Assembly: GCF_017811155.1 (NCBI RefSeq)
Contig: NZ_JACVCV010000005.1
Coordinates: forward strand, 62,001 to 126,000
Reading direction: 5' to 3'
DNA: 64,000 nt
Origin: Lunatimonas salinarum
GTDB lineage: Bacteria > Bacteroidota > Bacteroidia > Cytophagales > Cyclobacteriaceae
Within the stretch, counting starts at the first letter, position 1. Each line of letters opens with the position of its first letter. Position numbers and translations under genes: made by a program. The notes beneath the pieces were generated by a model. The model did not search any database. It worked only from the letters and a program-made list of their open reading frames with translations, and was not told the origin of the DNA. Below, piece after piece: positions 35,358-45,335 of the stretch.

Positions 35358-38228
35358 TTATCTACCACAAAGAGAATTGTAAGGACAATAGGCGCATTTC
35401 TGCACATCTTCTGTCTGATCAAAAGGCAAGGCTTCATGGAAAATTTCCCCTATTACATCCCGCAGACCCTCCTCAAACTCCTCGCTATATTCCCCATAAT
35501 CTTGTACCTCCCTCCTATTGCTCCTAGACTCCACATGGACTAGGTAGGGATTAAAATCCTCTTTGAAGATTTCCCTCAGATTTAAAATGGCGGGCTTGAG
35601 GGGCCGATGATTGTCGGGAAAGTTTTGCTTAAATAAAAACCCATAGAACAGCGTTTGCATCGCCGCCTTGTTTCGTTTTTTATCGGCTCGATCAAACAAG
35701 CTTGCTATGGAGGCAAATTGCTTTTCATCTTTGCCTGATTTGTAATCCATTAGACGAATCACCTCCTCATGCAAATCTACCCGGTCAATAATCCCCCCTA
35801 GAGCAACCCGTTTGATCCCGCCATTTACCTTTAACTCTAGCTGGGCCCGATACTTCCTTCCAGCCTCTAACGAAATAATCTGAAAGGGAGCCGATCGCTC
35901 GTCCCATTTAAGCACCTGTATGATGTATTTATGCAAGACATCTCGCACGATTGCCAACTGCCCTTGAAACTTGACAGGTTGGGCTTCCTCCAAAAAATAC
36001 TGCTTTCGGATAGCCAGCTCTATAGCCGGTCCCACAAATGGCCTCAGTCCCGGAAAATCGTCCCTTTCCAACACCCTCCGACTTTTTCTTGCAATAAAGC
36101 CCAGGTATAGGTTTTCGAGTGCCCCATGCACTAAGTTGCCAAATACAGCCGCATCCACCTCTTCGCTGACCTCCTCCGGCTCTGCTATCTCGGCGATATA
36201 CTTAAAATAAAACTTTAACCGACAATCCAGCCAGTTACTAATTGCTGAGGGTGAAAATGCCACGGGATTGTCCCGCTCTGGGGAAAACACATACCGCTCC
36301 AGCACCTCCATGATAGCTACATTTTTAGGGATACAGATTTCCACTGCCTTGCGCACATCCACGGGAACAAACACCACCTCCTCGTGCTGGACGATAGGTG
36401 CTGCGTTCATCTCTTCCAATAGCTGCAGCAAATAACGGCTCTTCTCTCCCGGTTTTCCTTCTCCTCCGGAAGTGGTATAAATCAGGTGGACTTCTTCCGC
36501 CCGGTGAAATAACCGGTAAAAGGTGTAGGAATACACTGCATCGTTCTGCTCCTGAACCGGAAGTCCAAAGGCAGAACGCAGGTTATAAGGGACCATTGAA
36601 TTCAGTGCCCCCGAAGGCGGAAAACTGCCTTCATTCATGTCACAGATGATCACCCGTTTGAAATCGAGGTTTCGGGATTCCAGCACCCCCATCACTTGCA
36701 GGCCGCGCAAAGGTTCCCCTTCAAAGGGAACTCGAATTTGCCGAAAAAGCTGTCGGAATATACGAAGCACCAACTCCAGACTTGGAATCTTATCCTCCCT
36801 TGAATCGAAGATCTCCCCTAACCGCGTTAGCTGTCGATAGCACTGAAACAAATAACTGCGTTCCAGCCCCTCTTCTTTGAGCTGTTTGGATAGCTGTACC
36901 ATGATCTGGCGCAGTCCTTCCAAGATAGATGCCGGACAGTATGCCTTAAAAATCAGCCCAAAAAGCTCCCCGCCTTGCGCCAAGGAGTCAGCTGTTACAT
37001 AAACATGGTTCTGAAGCACGATTTGCTCAGAAATCCTCCTACAAAAATCCGGATTTAGCTGTTTAAGGTATACCGAGGCCAATAGCTCGGTCACCGGTTT
37101 ATGATAAAACAAAACCTGATCATCCTCCCGCTTGACGTACCGCTGTAGTTCCAAGGCCGCTTCCAAAAAAATGTATACTGGTGTGTTTTTTATCGAATAC
37201 CCCATCGTCACATTGACACTCTCGACAGTTTCGGGCAAATAATTCAACACGGGAAAAAGCAGCTGTTCATCTGGAAGGATAACTACGGTATCTTCCCACG
37301 CCTCCTGAGATAATTTCTGTTGCAAAATGCTGCCTACTAAGTTGGCTTGCGTCACTTTAAGTGGTGTGACGTAGGTTTTGATGGTTTTCGGATGGGTTCT
37401 AATCCTATCTGGCGCCTCTGCGGGAAAAGTAGGCCCAAGAACCCTGTCTGTTTTGTATTGCCTGAAAAACATACCGGCCTCCTGAGCTGTGTCGTTCAAA
37501 TAATAGGCGTCCACATCCCAAAACACCTCCGCCCCTCTCTCCTCCACGAAATGCTTCACAAGTACTTCTTCAGTCTTCGTAAAAGCATTGAAACCCACAA
37601 AGACCAACTGGCTAGCCGGCAGGGGCAACTCCTCCAAATGCTCTGCAACTCGACGGTAAAGCATGCCAGGATAGGCAAATCCGGCTACGTGCAGGGAGGA
37701 GCGAAAACGTTCATAAAGCTCATACAATACCTCCCAAAACTTCAAAAACCGCTCCTGATGCTTGCTGTCACTGCCTTCGAAAGACTTCCAAAATGCCCGA
37801 ATCAACGCTACTTGATGTTCGGTCAGATAGGACCAGTCCTTCTCGATCACCTTGAGGTCAGCCAAATGATGATATAGCTTTTTGGCATCGACCATAAACT
37901 GATCCACATCGTTAAAATCTTTGAGCATCAATTCCCCCCAAAAATAAAACCGGTCAAAAGGCTCAGCATTTTTGTGAAGGCTAGCATAGACTTCAAATAG
38001 CTCAAAAATCAACGTCAGTTGATCGGTAGGACGCTGTCCTGCCAGATCGTAAAAAAGATCCTCAATGGTGATCACCTTGGGCATCCATGTGGGACGGTCT
38101 ATCAACTCTCCCAACTGCTTGATAAAAAAAATCCCAGCCCTTCGGTTTGGAAAAACCACGGTTATGTCTTTAAGAGATTGGTACCTTTCCACCAATTGCT
38201 TTGCGGTATCTTTCAAAAAACGCTCCAT
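35358..38228 (-). CDS. addB: AddB-type PD-(D/E)XK nuclease/helicase-like subunit
   Basis: The second subunit of the AddAB double-strand-break repair nuclease, 956 residues. It begins with an inactivated helicase-like fold (VVFPNRRAGIFFIKQLGE in place of a Walker A). It ends with a RecB-like nuclease module: Cys in NWLDCRLKFYFKYI, Asp/Lys core RLMDYKSGKDEKQ, and the CAYCPYNSLCGR end. These cysteines are the four ligands expected for an iron-sulfur cluster. The start overlaps the addA stop by one base (TGATG), so the pair is coupled. It should load RecA after degrading DNA ends, together with AddA. Confidence 0.9.
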   Translation of the reverse strand: MERFLKDTAKQLVERYQSLKDITVVFPNRRAGIFFIKQLGELIDRPTWMPKVITIEDLFYDLAGQRPTDQLTLIFELFEVYASLHKNAEPFDRFYFWGELMLKDFNDVDQFMVDAKKLYHHLADLKVIEKDWSYLTEHQVALIRAFWKSFEGSDSKHQERFLKFWEVLYELYERFRSSLHVAGFAYPGMLYRRVAEHLEELPLPASQLVFVGFNAFTKTEEVLVKHFVEERGAEVFWDVDAYYLNDTAQEAGMFFRQYKTDRVLGPTFPAEAPDRIRTHPKTIKTYVTPLKVTQANLVGSILQQKLSQEAWEDTVVILPDEQLLFPVLNYLPETVESVNVTMGYSIKNTPVYIFLEAALELQRYVKREDDQVLFYHKPVTELLASVYLKQLNPDFCRRISEQIVLQNHVYVTADSLAQGGELFGLIFKAYCPASILEGLRQIMVQLSKQLKEEGLERSYLFQCYRQLTRLGEIFDSREDKIPSLELVLRIFRQLFRQIRVPFEGEPLRGLQVMGVLESRNLDFKRVIICDMNEGSFPPSGALNSMVPYNLRSAFGLPVQEQNDAVYSYTFYRLFHRAEEVHLIYTTSGGEGKPGEKSRYLLQLLEEMNAAPIVQHEEVVFVPVDVRKAVEICIPKNVAIMEVLERYVFSPERDNPVAFSPSAISNWLDCRLKFYFKYIAEIAEPEEVSEEVDAAVFGNLVHGALENLYLGFIARKSRRVLERDDFPGLRPFVGPAIELAIRKQYFLEEAQPVKFQGQLAIVRDVLHKYIIQVLKWDERSAPFQIISLEAGRKYRAQLELKVNGGIKRVALGGIIDRVDLHEEVIRLMDYKSGKDEKQFASIASLFDRADKKRNKAAMQTLFYGFLFKQNFPDNHRPLKPAILNLREIFKEDFNPYLVHVESRSNRREVQDYGEYSEEFEEGLRDVIGEIFHEALPFDQTEDVQKCAYCPYNSLCGR

Positions 38229-41200
38229 CAGTCTTGAATTTCTACGATGACCATCTCATCCAAATAACACAGATAACCTTTTACAGGCAACCCGGTAAGT
38301 TCCCCGACCAATTCCATGTATTCGTTTACCTGCCGGCTATGGAATTCGCGCGGCAATCCGGTTTTAAAATCAACTACTTCCGCCCCGTCCGAGAACAATA
38401 AGATACGATCCGGCCGCTTGGAGGTACCATCTGGCAGTAAAATTCCCTGTTCACTCAAGATTTCACCTTCGCCGCCAAACCATTTGGAGAATTGTGGATG
38501 CTGCAAAAGGAACTCCAATTGCTGCCGTAGGCTGTCCCGCTCTTCTAGATTGATAAACCCATTATAATACAGCTCCTCCAAACCCAGAAAGATATCCCGG
38601 CTTCTAAGGGATTTTTCGAGCAAGCTATGTACCAAGGTACCAAAGGCTCCCTTCTGCCTAAGCTTCAAATTATCGTCCGAAAACTCGGTAGCCAAGGCTT
38701 TTACCGTCAGTAAATCTCCCCAACTTCTGCTTTTCCAAGGCAATGGATAAGGTTGATAGCCTCCGTGCAGCGATGCCTGTCTAGAGGGCCAATCCCCATA
38801 TTGAAAAACACCTTCTGCTGCATCAAAATAATCACCTAGGCAAAGTTGATCCCCCGGAAGAGCCGGTGCCCGAAAAATCGCCTCTAGGTTGGACGCCAAG
38901 TTCCCGTATTGTGGATTAGTCGTTTGGGCTGCCGGCGCCAAGGCCCAAAAAACCTCCTCCGCGCGAGTCATCGCTACATATACCATATTTAAAGAGTCCA
39001 AAAAAGCCAGTATTGCTTCTTCCTGATAAACCGAACGGAAGCCCGATTCCATCAACTGAGAAGACATGGAGAGTGGTATCACGACTTCTTGAAAGGCCTG
39101 ATCGAACTGATAGGGAGTCCAGACAATTTGATTTTTGGTCATATCAAATATCTTCCAATCCAAAAAAGGCATCAAGACTACCTTAAACTGCAGCCCTTTG
39201 GACTTGTGGATGGTCAAGATGCGCATGGCATCATGGTCTTCGGGAATCTTGATCGTCCGCTTCTCCTTCTTCGATTCCCACCAAGAAAGGAACCCTGGCA
39301 AATCGGCGCGCTTGGTCGAAACGAAATCGTACACCGTTTCTTTAAATGCCTCCAGATAGGCTAGCTCCCCGCCCTTCACTTGCAGATCCAAAAAATCAAT
39401 CAGACGCTCTACCATATCCAAAAGCTGCATTTGAAGCAGGTCTTCCTTTATTTCCTCAAAGCGCTGCTGCATTGCCTGAATTTTAGGAATTGAATTCGCT
39501 ACACCAAACAAATCATGGGTAACTGGATGACCGAAAATTACCGCCCAATGATACCACATCGTTTTGAGGTAAATCGATTCCTCCATATTAGCTAAGTATT
39601 TTAGTCCGGACACCACGCAACTAACCGTAGTGGATTTACTCACTAGCATGGCCTCGTCAGAAACTACATCGAAAGAATAAGGGGAAGCAGGATTGGCTAA
39701 GCCAAATGAAATCAATTGGTCGGCAATTTTCACCCCCTCCTTCTTGGTTCGTACCAAAAAGGCAATGTCCCTGGGCCGGTAGCCCTTTTCCTGAAGGTCT
39801 ATCACCATTTGTGGAACCTTGGACAAGGCCAACTCTCCAAATTTCTCTTCGGACTCCTCGGATGCCAAAAATGCTACCCGAACCAACCCGGCGTGGGCTT
39901 GGTTTTCTTTGAAAGCAGCCACCTGCTGACTCACATCCTGATATGCCCGGGCAAGTATACCCGCATCTTCCACCTCAAACTTGCGTTCCAGTACGCCCAT
40001 TAACTGCTTTGGCAGGTAGGTAAAGACCGCATTGTTGACCTTTACCACATGGGGAAGGCTACGGAAATTGGTATCCAAGTTCTTTATCTCCACCCCAAAC
40101 TGATGAATCTCCGCTTCTACCTCCTCCAACAGCAATCGCAGTTCCCCTCCTCGCCAGCGATAGATGGACTGCTTGACATCCCCTACCAACAAATTGGCAT
40201 GCCCCTGAGACAAACTGTCGATTAGCAAAGGCCTGAAACTATCCCACTGGAAACCCGAGGTATCCTGAAATTCATCTATAAGGTAGTGCCTGTATTTGTT
40301 TCCCACCTTCTCGTAAATAAAAGGAGCCTCGTTGTCTGCGGTGATCTCCCGCAAAAAATCATTGGCATCTGAAATTAACAGGATATTTTCCTCCTCTTTC
40401 AAATCGTCCAACTCCCGGAGCAGAAACTTAAATATTCCGAACACATCCAAATTCTTCCGAATTGCTTCGTTGGTGTTCCAATCTACGTAAAGCGGTTGAA
40501 TTTGGCTCCAAATCGCCGCTAGGCCATCGTAAAAAGCCGCTTGAATCTGATGGGCCTGCTGACTGGATTTGGTAAACCAGGCCTCCAGACGCTCCTCCAG
40601 ACCAACCTGCGTAGGCGATAAGATTGGAAAAGGGGACTGCCGATCCCCTAGGGCATCGAACTTGAGCGCAAAGGAACGGCTACTCCCTTTGAAATCCTCC
40701 CATTGCAATCCGTGCCGCTCGCGAATGGATGTAGCCTGCATTTTTAACCCATGCCCCTTCTCAATCAGCTGATTTCTCCTTGCGATTACCTTTTGCTTAA
40801 GTGTGTCTAGCTGTGCGTCGTCCTGCAAAAACTCCTGAATCTGAAACCGGTAACGCTTAAAGGCTTCCTGAAACAACTGACTACCCAGTGATTTGATATT
40901 TCTGCGTATATCCCAAGACTTGCCTTCTTGGATTTGCTCGATGGAATAGTCGATCAGCCACTTGTGCAGAAATGCATCCTCGGTAACGGTAAGCATAAGC
41001 CGTTCTACCAAGCGATCCAATACCCCATCCTGGTCCAGTTCTAAATCAAACTTGGCCTGCAAATCAATCTCACGGGCGAAGGATCGTATGATGCGTTGAA
41101 AAAAACTATCGATCGTGCTGACGGAAAACGAGGCATAATCATGCAAAATCGCCGAAAGTGCGGATTCGGCACGCTGCATCAGCACTTCGGAACCGATACC

Positions 41201-41443
41201 TAAATGGGTCAAAAGCTCCCTATCCATGGTTTGCGAAGGATCTACCTGCCGCTTTAGCCGGGAAAGCTCCTTAAGGATACGATCCTTCATCTCCTGCGTA
41301 GCCTTGTTGGTAAACGTCACGGCAAGAATCGCGCGAAAGGCAGTAGGGAACACCAACGCCAGCTTCAGATACTCCATGGTCAGTGTGTAGGTCTTACCAG
41401 AACCAGCAGATGATTTGTAAATGATGAAGGGAGTGTTTTGCAT
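38228..41443 (-). CDS. addA: AddA-type UvrD/RecB helicase-nuclease
   Basis: A 1071-residue superfamily-1 helicase that resects double-strand DNA ends for recombination. Walker A is SSAGSGKTYTL (residues 11-21), with motif Ia AVTFTNKATQEMKDRI, Walker B-like HYLIDEFQDTSGFQW, VGDVKQSIYRWRGG, MRILTIHKSKGLQFKVV and VYVAMTRA. A C-terminal PD-(D/E)XK nuclease is indicated by RPDRILLFSDGAEVVDFKTG. Both nuclease motifs present on AddA and AddB make this a two-nuclease AddAB rather than RecBCD. The gene is divergent from the YdcF-like gene across 100 bases. Confidence 0.93.
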   Translation of the reverse strand: MQNTPFIIYKSSAGSGKTYTLTMEYLKLALVFPTAFRAILAVTFTNKATQEMKDRILKELSRLKRQVDPSQTMDRELLTHLGIGSEVLMQRAESALSAILHDYASFSVSTIDSFFQRIIRSFAREIDLQAKFDLELDQDGVLDRLVERLMLTVTEDAFLHKWLIDYSIEQIQEGKSWDIRRNIKSLGSQLFQEAFKRYRFQIQEFLQDDAQLDTLKQKVIARRNQLIEKGHGLKMQATSIRERHGLQWEDFKGSSRSFALKFDALGDRQSPFPILSPTQVGLEERLEAWFTKSSQQAHQIQAAFYDGLAAIWSQIQPLYVDWNTNEAIRKNLDVFGIFKFLLRELDDLKEEENILLISDANDFLREITADNEAPFIYEKVGNKYRHYLIDEFQDTSGFQWDSFRPLLIDSLSQGHANLLVGDVKQSIYRWRGGELRLLLEEVEAEIHQFGVEIKNLDTNFRSLPHVVKVNNAVFTYLPKQLMGVLERKFEVEDAGILARAYQDVSQQVAAFKENQAHAGLVRVAFLASEESEEKFGELALSKVPQMVIDLQEKGYRPRDIAFLVRTKKEGVKIADQLISFGLANPASPYSFDVVSDEAMLVSKSTTVSCVVSGLKYLANMEESIYLKTMWYHWAVIFGHPVTHDLFGVANSIPKIQAMQQRFEEIKEDLLQMQLLDMVERLIDFLDLQVKGGELAYLEAFKETVYDFVSTKRADLPGFLSWWESKKEKRTIKIPEDHDAMRILTIHKSKGLQFKVVLMPFLDWKIFDMTKNQIVWTPYQFDQAFQEVVIPLSMSSQLMESGFRSVYQEEAILAFLDSLNMVYVAMTRAEEVFWALAPAAQTTNPQYGNLASNLEAIFRAPALPGDQLCLGDYFDAAEGVFQYGDWPSRQASLHGGYQPYPLPWKSRSWGDLLTVKALATEFSDDNLKLRQKGAFGTLVHSLLEKSLRSRDIFLGLEELYYNGFINLEERDSLRQQLEFLLQHPQFSKWFGGEGEILSEQGILLPDGTSKRPDRILLFSDGAEVVDFKTGLPREFHSRQVNEYMELVGELTGLPVKGYLCYLDEMVIVEIQD

Positions 41444-41543
41444 GCAATTTGAAAGACGGCCAAAGCTGAAATTAAGAAATTAAATTTGAATCTTTGTATT
41501 CACGTTTTGTCAATACCCGTCATTCAGTTAACATATAACGCCT

Positions 41544-42314
41544 ATGTTTTTCTATATTTCGCAGCTTTTCAGCTTTTTAGTAATGCCGTTGACCAGTGTA
41601 ATCATACTTTTGCTTGCTGGGCAATTTATGCGGAAGCGTAAGTGGAAGATATGGTTTCAGGTGGCAGGACTTATTTTACTCCTTATAGTCAGTAATAATT
41701 TTTTGGCAAACCTCGTGATCAATTACTGGGAGCCCCCATTCAAGCCCATAGCTGAACTCCCGCATTACGAGGTAGGCATTGTGCTTACCGGTGTGACTAA
41801 TCTAAATAAAACGGCGGAGGACAGAACCTTTTTTGCACATGGAGCAGACCGGGCCACTCAGGCAGTACAGTTATACAACGAAAAGAAGTTGGGCAAAATA
41901 CTGATTTCCGGAGGACAGGGACTTGATCCGGTGAATGACCAAAGAGAAGCGCGTAAACTGGCGGAATTCATGGTGGTTGCAGGGGTGCCTCCCGAAGACA
42001 TCATCGTAGAGGATGCAGCCAAAAACACCCGTGAAAACGCCCTATTTACCAAAGAAATGCTGGAGTCCCACCATTATTCAATCGATCAGACTTACTTGTT
42101 GATCACATCAGCCTTTCACATGTACCGCGCTGAGGGGTGCTTTAAAAAAGTCGGGGTGAAGGTAGACACCTTTCCGGTGGACTATTACGGAAATGACCGG
42201 ATCCTGGATTATAAGGGAATCGTTCAGCCGAACCCAAACGCAATCTTGATATGGCATAAACTTGTCAAAGAATGGCTGGGAATCACTATGTACCGTTTGG
42301 TAGGGTATATGTAA
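41544..42314 (+). CDS. YdcF/ElyC family membrane protein (DUF218)
   Basis: 256 residues with two N-terminal membrane helices (about 8-26 and 35-55) and a DUF218 periplasmic domain: VGIVLTGVTNLNKT, RATQAVQLYNEKKLGKILISGGQG, REARKLAEFMVVAGVPPEDIIVEDAAKNTRENA, and LLITSAFHMYRAEGCF. Homologues ElyC and SanA affect envelope integrity and peptidoglycan precursor supply, and the enzymatic activity is not settled. It is monocistronic. Confidence 0.88.
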   Translation: MFFYISQLFSFLVMPLTSVIILLLAGQFMRKRKWKIWFQVAGLILLLIVSNNFLANLVINYWEPPFKPIAELPHYEVGIVLTGVTNLNKTAEDRTFFAHGADRATQAVQLYNEKKLGKILISGGQGLDPVNDQREARKLAEFMVVAGVPPEDIIVEDAAKNTRENALFTKEMLESHHYSIDQTYLLITSAFHMYRAEGCFKKVGVKVDTFPVDYYGNDRILDYKGIVQPNPNAILIWHKLVKEWLGITMYRLVGYM

Positions 42315-42754
42315 ACTAGCGGAGGATGCAAGTTGCCATTCGGATACAGCTTCATCTACAGGCCCCCGACTCATTTTGGAAATGGAAGCTCAGCGCTGAA
42401 TCGCTGAACCATAAGGACGCCCTTCTTCTGGGTTACAACAAAAATTTCAGAGGCATCACACAGCCTACACGTCAGAAGGGCTTTGTGGTATCTGAATGGC
42501 GATGATGACAAATCAATTCTTCTAGGTAAAATGACCGAGAACCTGCCTTTCTTAGGCTATTTTACCGCGTTTTAGATAGTGAAAGGCATAAATCGCCGGT
42601 TTCCTTTTTTGGGTAAAACCAGGAAGCCAACAGGATTATTTAAAACCTAAGTAGCCCCGCAGATTCCAATGTGCTCTAGGGCGGATCGGACAAATGGATC
42701 GGCCGCCCGTTTCGGGCAGCCGATTATGAATAAATTAACAATGGGTGATGGGGT
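42315..42754. other. Non-coding gap with one GC-rich hairpin
   Basis: 440 bases between the YdcF-like gene and the convergent CBS gene, with no supported gene. It holds an open stretch of about 55 codons (roughly 42408-42573, plus strand) that lacks a start codon. ATCGGC-C-GCCCG at 42698-42709 pairs with CGGGC-A-GCCGAT at 42713-42724. That hairpin may end the CBS gene transcript although no T run follows. Confidence 0.5.
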
Positions 42755-43216
42755 TTACCACGTAGCGGACTTTAGCTTTGCCATTGCCCTTACAATATCA
42801 CTGACACTCAACTGTCCGAGCAATTTCCCGTCTTTCACCACCGGAAACCGCCGGATCTTTAGCGCCAGAAATTCCTGGGCGGCATCGAAAATAGACAGCT
42901 CCGGATGCATGGTGATCACTTCCTTAGTCATCAGTTCCGAAACCGGAGCCGGAAATCTGGGGGTATTTGTATACTGCCCCTTTGAGATTGCCTTAAGACA
43001 ATCCCCTTCCGAAATCATGCCTACCAATTGTCCCATACTATCTAGAACCGGCCCCCCGGAAATTTTCTTTCGGGTAAGTACTTCCATTACGTAGTCTATT
43101 GTGTCATCGGGATGGAATGTAATCACATTGGCCGTCATGAAGTCCTTTATTAGGATCTTCTGATCCCTTCCATTCTTGACGGGAATCTCCCGTACTCCTT
43201 GAAAACTCTTTACCAT
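42755..43216 (-). CDS. Tandem CBS-domain protein
   Basis: 153 residues made of two CBS domains (about 20-80 and 85-145) of the stand-alone type that senses adenylate or other nucleotides. Typical strings are MTANVITFHPDDTIDYVMEVLTRKKISGGPVLD, GMISEGDCLKAI, LMTKEVITMHPELSIFDAAQEF and RRFPVVKDGKLLGQLSVSDIVRAM. Possible partners are unknown. There is no operon with neighbours. Confidence 0.9.
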   Translation of the reverse strand: MVKSFQGVREIPVKNGRDQKILIKDFMTANVITFHPDDTIDYVMEVLTRKKISGGPVLDSMGQLVGMISEGDCLKAISKGQYTNTPRFPAPVSELMTKEVITMHPELSIFDAAQEFLALKIRRFPVVKDGKLLGQLSVSDIVRAMAKLKSATW

Positions 43217-43320
43217 GGCTTTATTTGGGTTTTTTGTTAGAGGTTTAATTTACCAAAAAACGACCAAATAAACCAACAAAAGACCGGTTAAATCCAGATA
43301 AAGCGCCCCAATGCAACCTC

Positions 43321-44073
43321 TTAACCGAAACCGGCTACGGCTTTGATTGCCTGCCGGTACTGCAAAACCTTGTCAGGAGAAACCGTGAGCAAGCACCGAA
43401 AGCCCTCCGGATCGGCCGAAAGCTGAACATAGGGAGAGAAAAAGGTACTTGTGGATTCCCGGTAGGCTTTGCAGCTGCTGTGTACTTCCCTTAATTGGCC
43501 GGTCAGGGCAAGTTCCTTCAAGTGTTCCGGACGGGTACCTCCTCCCGGCATCACCGTGATAGCGTCACCACCCGCTTCGAACATCTCCTTCAAATTATCA
43601 AATCCTTCATCCACCGAGTTTCGACCTCCCGAACTCAAGACCCGGCGAAAACCGCAGCGTATTATCGTATCTAATGATTCCATCAGATCCTTTGACACAT
43701 CGATGGCCCGGTGAAAGGTGCAAGGCTTACCCTCGGCAGTAGCTATCAAACGGCGGCATTCGGCAGCATTGACTGCCCCATCCTTATCAAGTATCCCAAA
43801 CACAAAACCGTCCGCCCCTGCCATCCCCATCAAACGGATATCATACTCCATTACCGTCACCTCTTCGGGCGAATAGCAAAAATCTCCCCCCCTCGGTCGG
43901 ATCATCACAAAAATCGGGATCGAAACCCGCTCTTTTAAATAGGTCAACAATCCCACACTGGGGGTAGTCCCCCCCTCTCCCACATCTGCACACAGTTCCA
44001 GCCGATCAGCCCCGTGTTTGGCGGCAAGCAGGGCTGCTTCCACCGTATAGACGGGTACTTCCAATTGTATCAT
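43321..44073 (-). CDS. cutC: CutC family protein
   Basis: A 250-residue TIM-barrel protein historically linked to copper homeostasis. Signature stretches are ADRLELCADVGEGGTTPS, FVMIRPRGGDFCYS, GADGFVFGILDKDG, FHRAIDVSKD, GFRRVLSSGG and VMPGGGTRPEH. The copper role is disputed and sugar-related contexts occur elsewhere. Here the gene sits 3 bases downstream of a glycosylasparaginase gene, so a sugar salvage role is possible (inference). Confidence 0.95.
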   Translation of the reverse strand: MIQLEVPVYTVEAALLAAKHGADRLELCADVGEGGTTPSVGLLTYLKERVSIPIFVMIRPRGGDFCYSPEEVTVMEYDIRLMGMAGADGFVFGILDKDGAVNAAECRRLIATAEGKPCTFHRAIDVSKDLMESLDTIIRCGFRRVLSSGGRNSVDEGFDNLKEMFEAGGDAITVMPGGGTRPEHLKELALTGQLREVHSSCKAYRESTSTFFSPYVQLSADPEGFRCLLTVSPDKVLQYRQAIKAVAGFG

Positions 44074-44076
44074 CTC

Positions 44077-45066
44077 CTATTTTCGCTTAAAATGACTGCC
44101 CGAGTTCACCATGCCTCTTTCTCCCAAGGCATGCCGTGCAAAATTGAATCCCGGATGAACGGCGTAGGCGCCAAATTCTCCGTCTTTATTCAAAGCCAGA
44201 AATCCAGCTTGGATATTTTCAATATTACTATTTTTTGCGACAAGTCGCCTTACTGCTTCCTCACAGGCTTCTTGCGGACTCCTGCCCTGACGCATCAATT
44301 CCACGATCAAAAAGCTTCCACTGATTCGGATAATGGATTCACCCAACCCTGTGGCGGTAGCTGCGCCGACTTCGTCGTCTACAAAAAGGCCCGCCCCAAT
44401 GATGGGGCTATCGCCTACTCTCCCGTGCATTTTATAAGCCAAACCACTGGTGGTACAGGATCCTGCCATTTTCCCATTGGCATCCATACCAATCATGCCA
44501 ATGGTATCGTGATTTTCGATGTTTATTACCGGCTTGTACTCAGAAGTCTTCTTCCAGTTCTGATAGGCTCTTTCAGCCTTTTCACTCAACACTTCCTGTT
44601 CCATTGGAAATCCCTCGGCAAGTGCAAATTGGCGTGCTCCTTCCCCTACCAACATCACATGGGGGGTCTTCTCCATAACCAACCTTGCCAATGAAATGGG
44701 GTGCTTCACCTGTCGAACAAAGGCCACCGCCCCGCAGGCACCATCACCTCGCATAATCGAAGCATCCAACGTGGTAATACCTTCCCTATCCGGTAGTCCC
44801 TGAAGACCCACGGAAAGATTGTCCAAGTCATTCTCCGTCACCTTAACCCCTTCTTCTACCGCATCCACAATAGACTTACCACTATTAAGCACCTCCCATG
44901 CACGCTCGTTGGCTGCCATCCCATGGTCCCAGGTGGATAATATAAGCGGCATACTGCCTTTCCCAACAGGTTTGCCAAATGAGCCTTCTGCTATGGCAAG
45001 AGGAAAGGCAGCGCCAGCTCCAATTACCGTTTTTATTAAAAATTTTCTTCTACCTAGCATGGTCAT
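44077..45066 (-). CDS. N4-(beta-N-acetylglucosaminyl)-L-asparaginase (glycosylasparaginase)
   Basis: An Ntn-hydrolase that splits the GlcNAc-Asn bond left after glycoprotein breakdown. 329 residues. The autocleavage site and nucleophile Thr188 lie in ENHDTIGMIGMDANG, with downstream CTTSGLAYKMHGRVGDSPIIGAGLF and ATATGLGESIIRI, all matching the Flavobacterium enzyme family. The N terminus MTMLGRRKFLIKTVIGAGAAF looks like a Tat-type signal (twin Arg). The exact start could be Met1 or Met3. It lies 3 bases before cutC on the same strand and 269 bases from the divergent ROK regulator of the amino-sugar cluster. Confidence 0.93.
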   Translation of the reverse strand: MTMLGRRKFLIKTVIGAGAAFPLAIAEGSFGKPVGKGSMPLILSTWDHGMAANERAWEVLNSGKSIVDAVEEGVKVTENDLDNLSVGLQGLPDREGITTLDASIMRGDGACGAVAFVRQVKHPISLARLVMEKTPHVMLVGEGARQFALAEGFPMEQEVLSEKAERAYQNWKKTSEYKPVINIENHDTIGMIGMDANGKMAGSCTTSGLAYKMHGRVGDSPIIGAGLFVDDEVGAATATGLGESIIRISGSFLIVELMRQGRSPQEACEEAVRRLVAKNSNIENIQAGFLALNKDGEFGAYAVHPGFNFARHALGERGMVNSGSHFKRK

Positions 45067-45289
45067 ACGTTAAATTTTAAAGGTTTTGATCTGAATTCGC
45101 ATCGAAAAAACATTTTTTTTAGAAATTACTTTTTCTTTTAGTAATTTTATCCATCGCTTGCCGAATAGGTACGGCCTCAATTAAACCACTTCCATCATCG
45201 AGCTATCGGATACAACTGTCGGAAACTGCCTACAAACGACTGACCAAATTTAAATGAAAAGTTGGAAAATATTTTAACTTAAGTATATA

Positions 45290-45318
45290 TTGATTAATAA
45301 AATTTTTTACTAACTTGC
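45290..45318 (+). promoter_or_regulatory. Probable promoter of the ROK regulator
   Basis: TTG at 45290-45292 and TAACTTGC at 45311-45318 lie 18 bases apart. The -7 element deviates from TAnnTTTG by one base. The regulator starts 17 bases later, so the leader is short. The surrounding 100 bases are very A+T-rich. Confidence 0.4.
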
Positions 45319-45335
45319 ATTAATTTTAAACAAGC

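Noticed and set aside
42408-42573. Plus-strand open stretch of about 55 codons in the gap after the YdcF-like gene
   Set aside because: It lacks a start codon and any known motif, so I treat it as non-coding.
42669-43094. Plus-strand open frame over the CBS gene
   Set aside because: It is antisense to two clear CBS domains and Ser/Thr-rich in the way of an antisense shadow.
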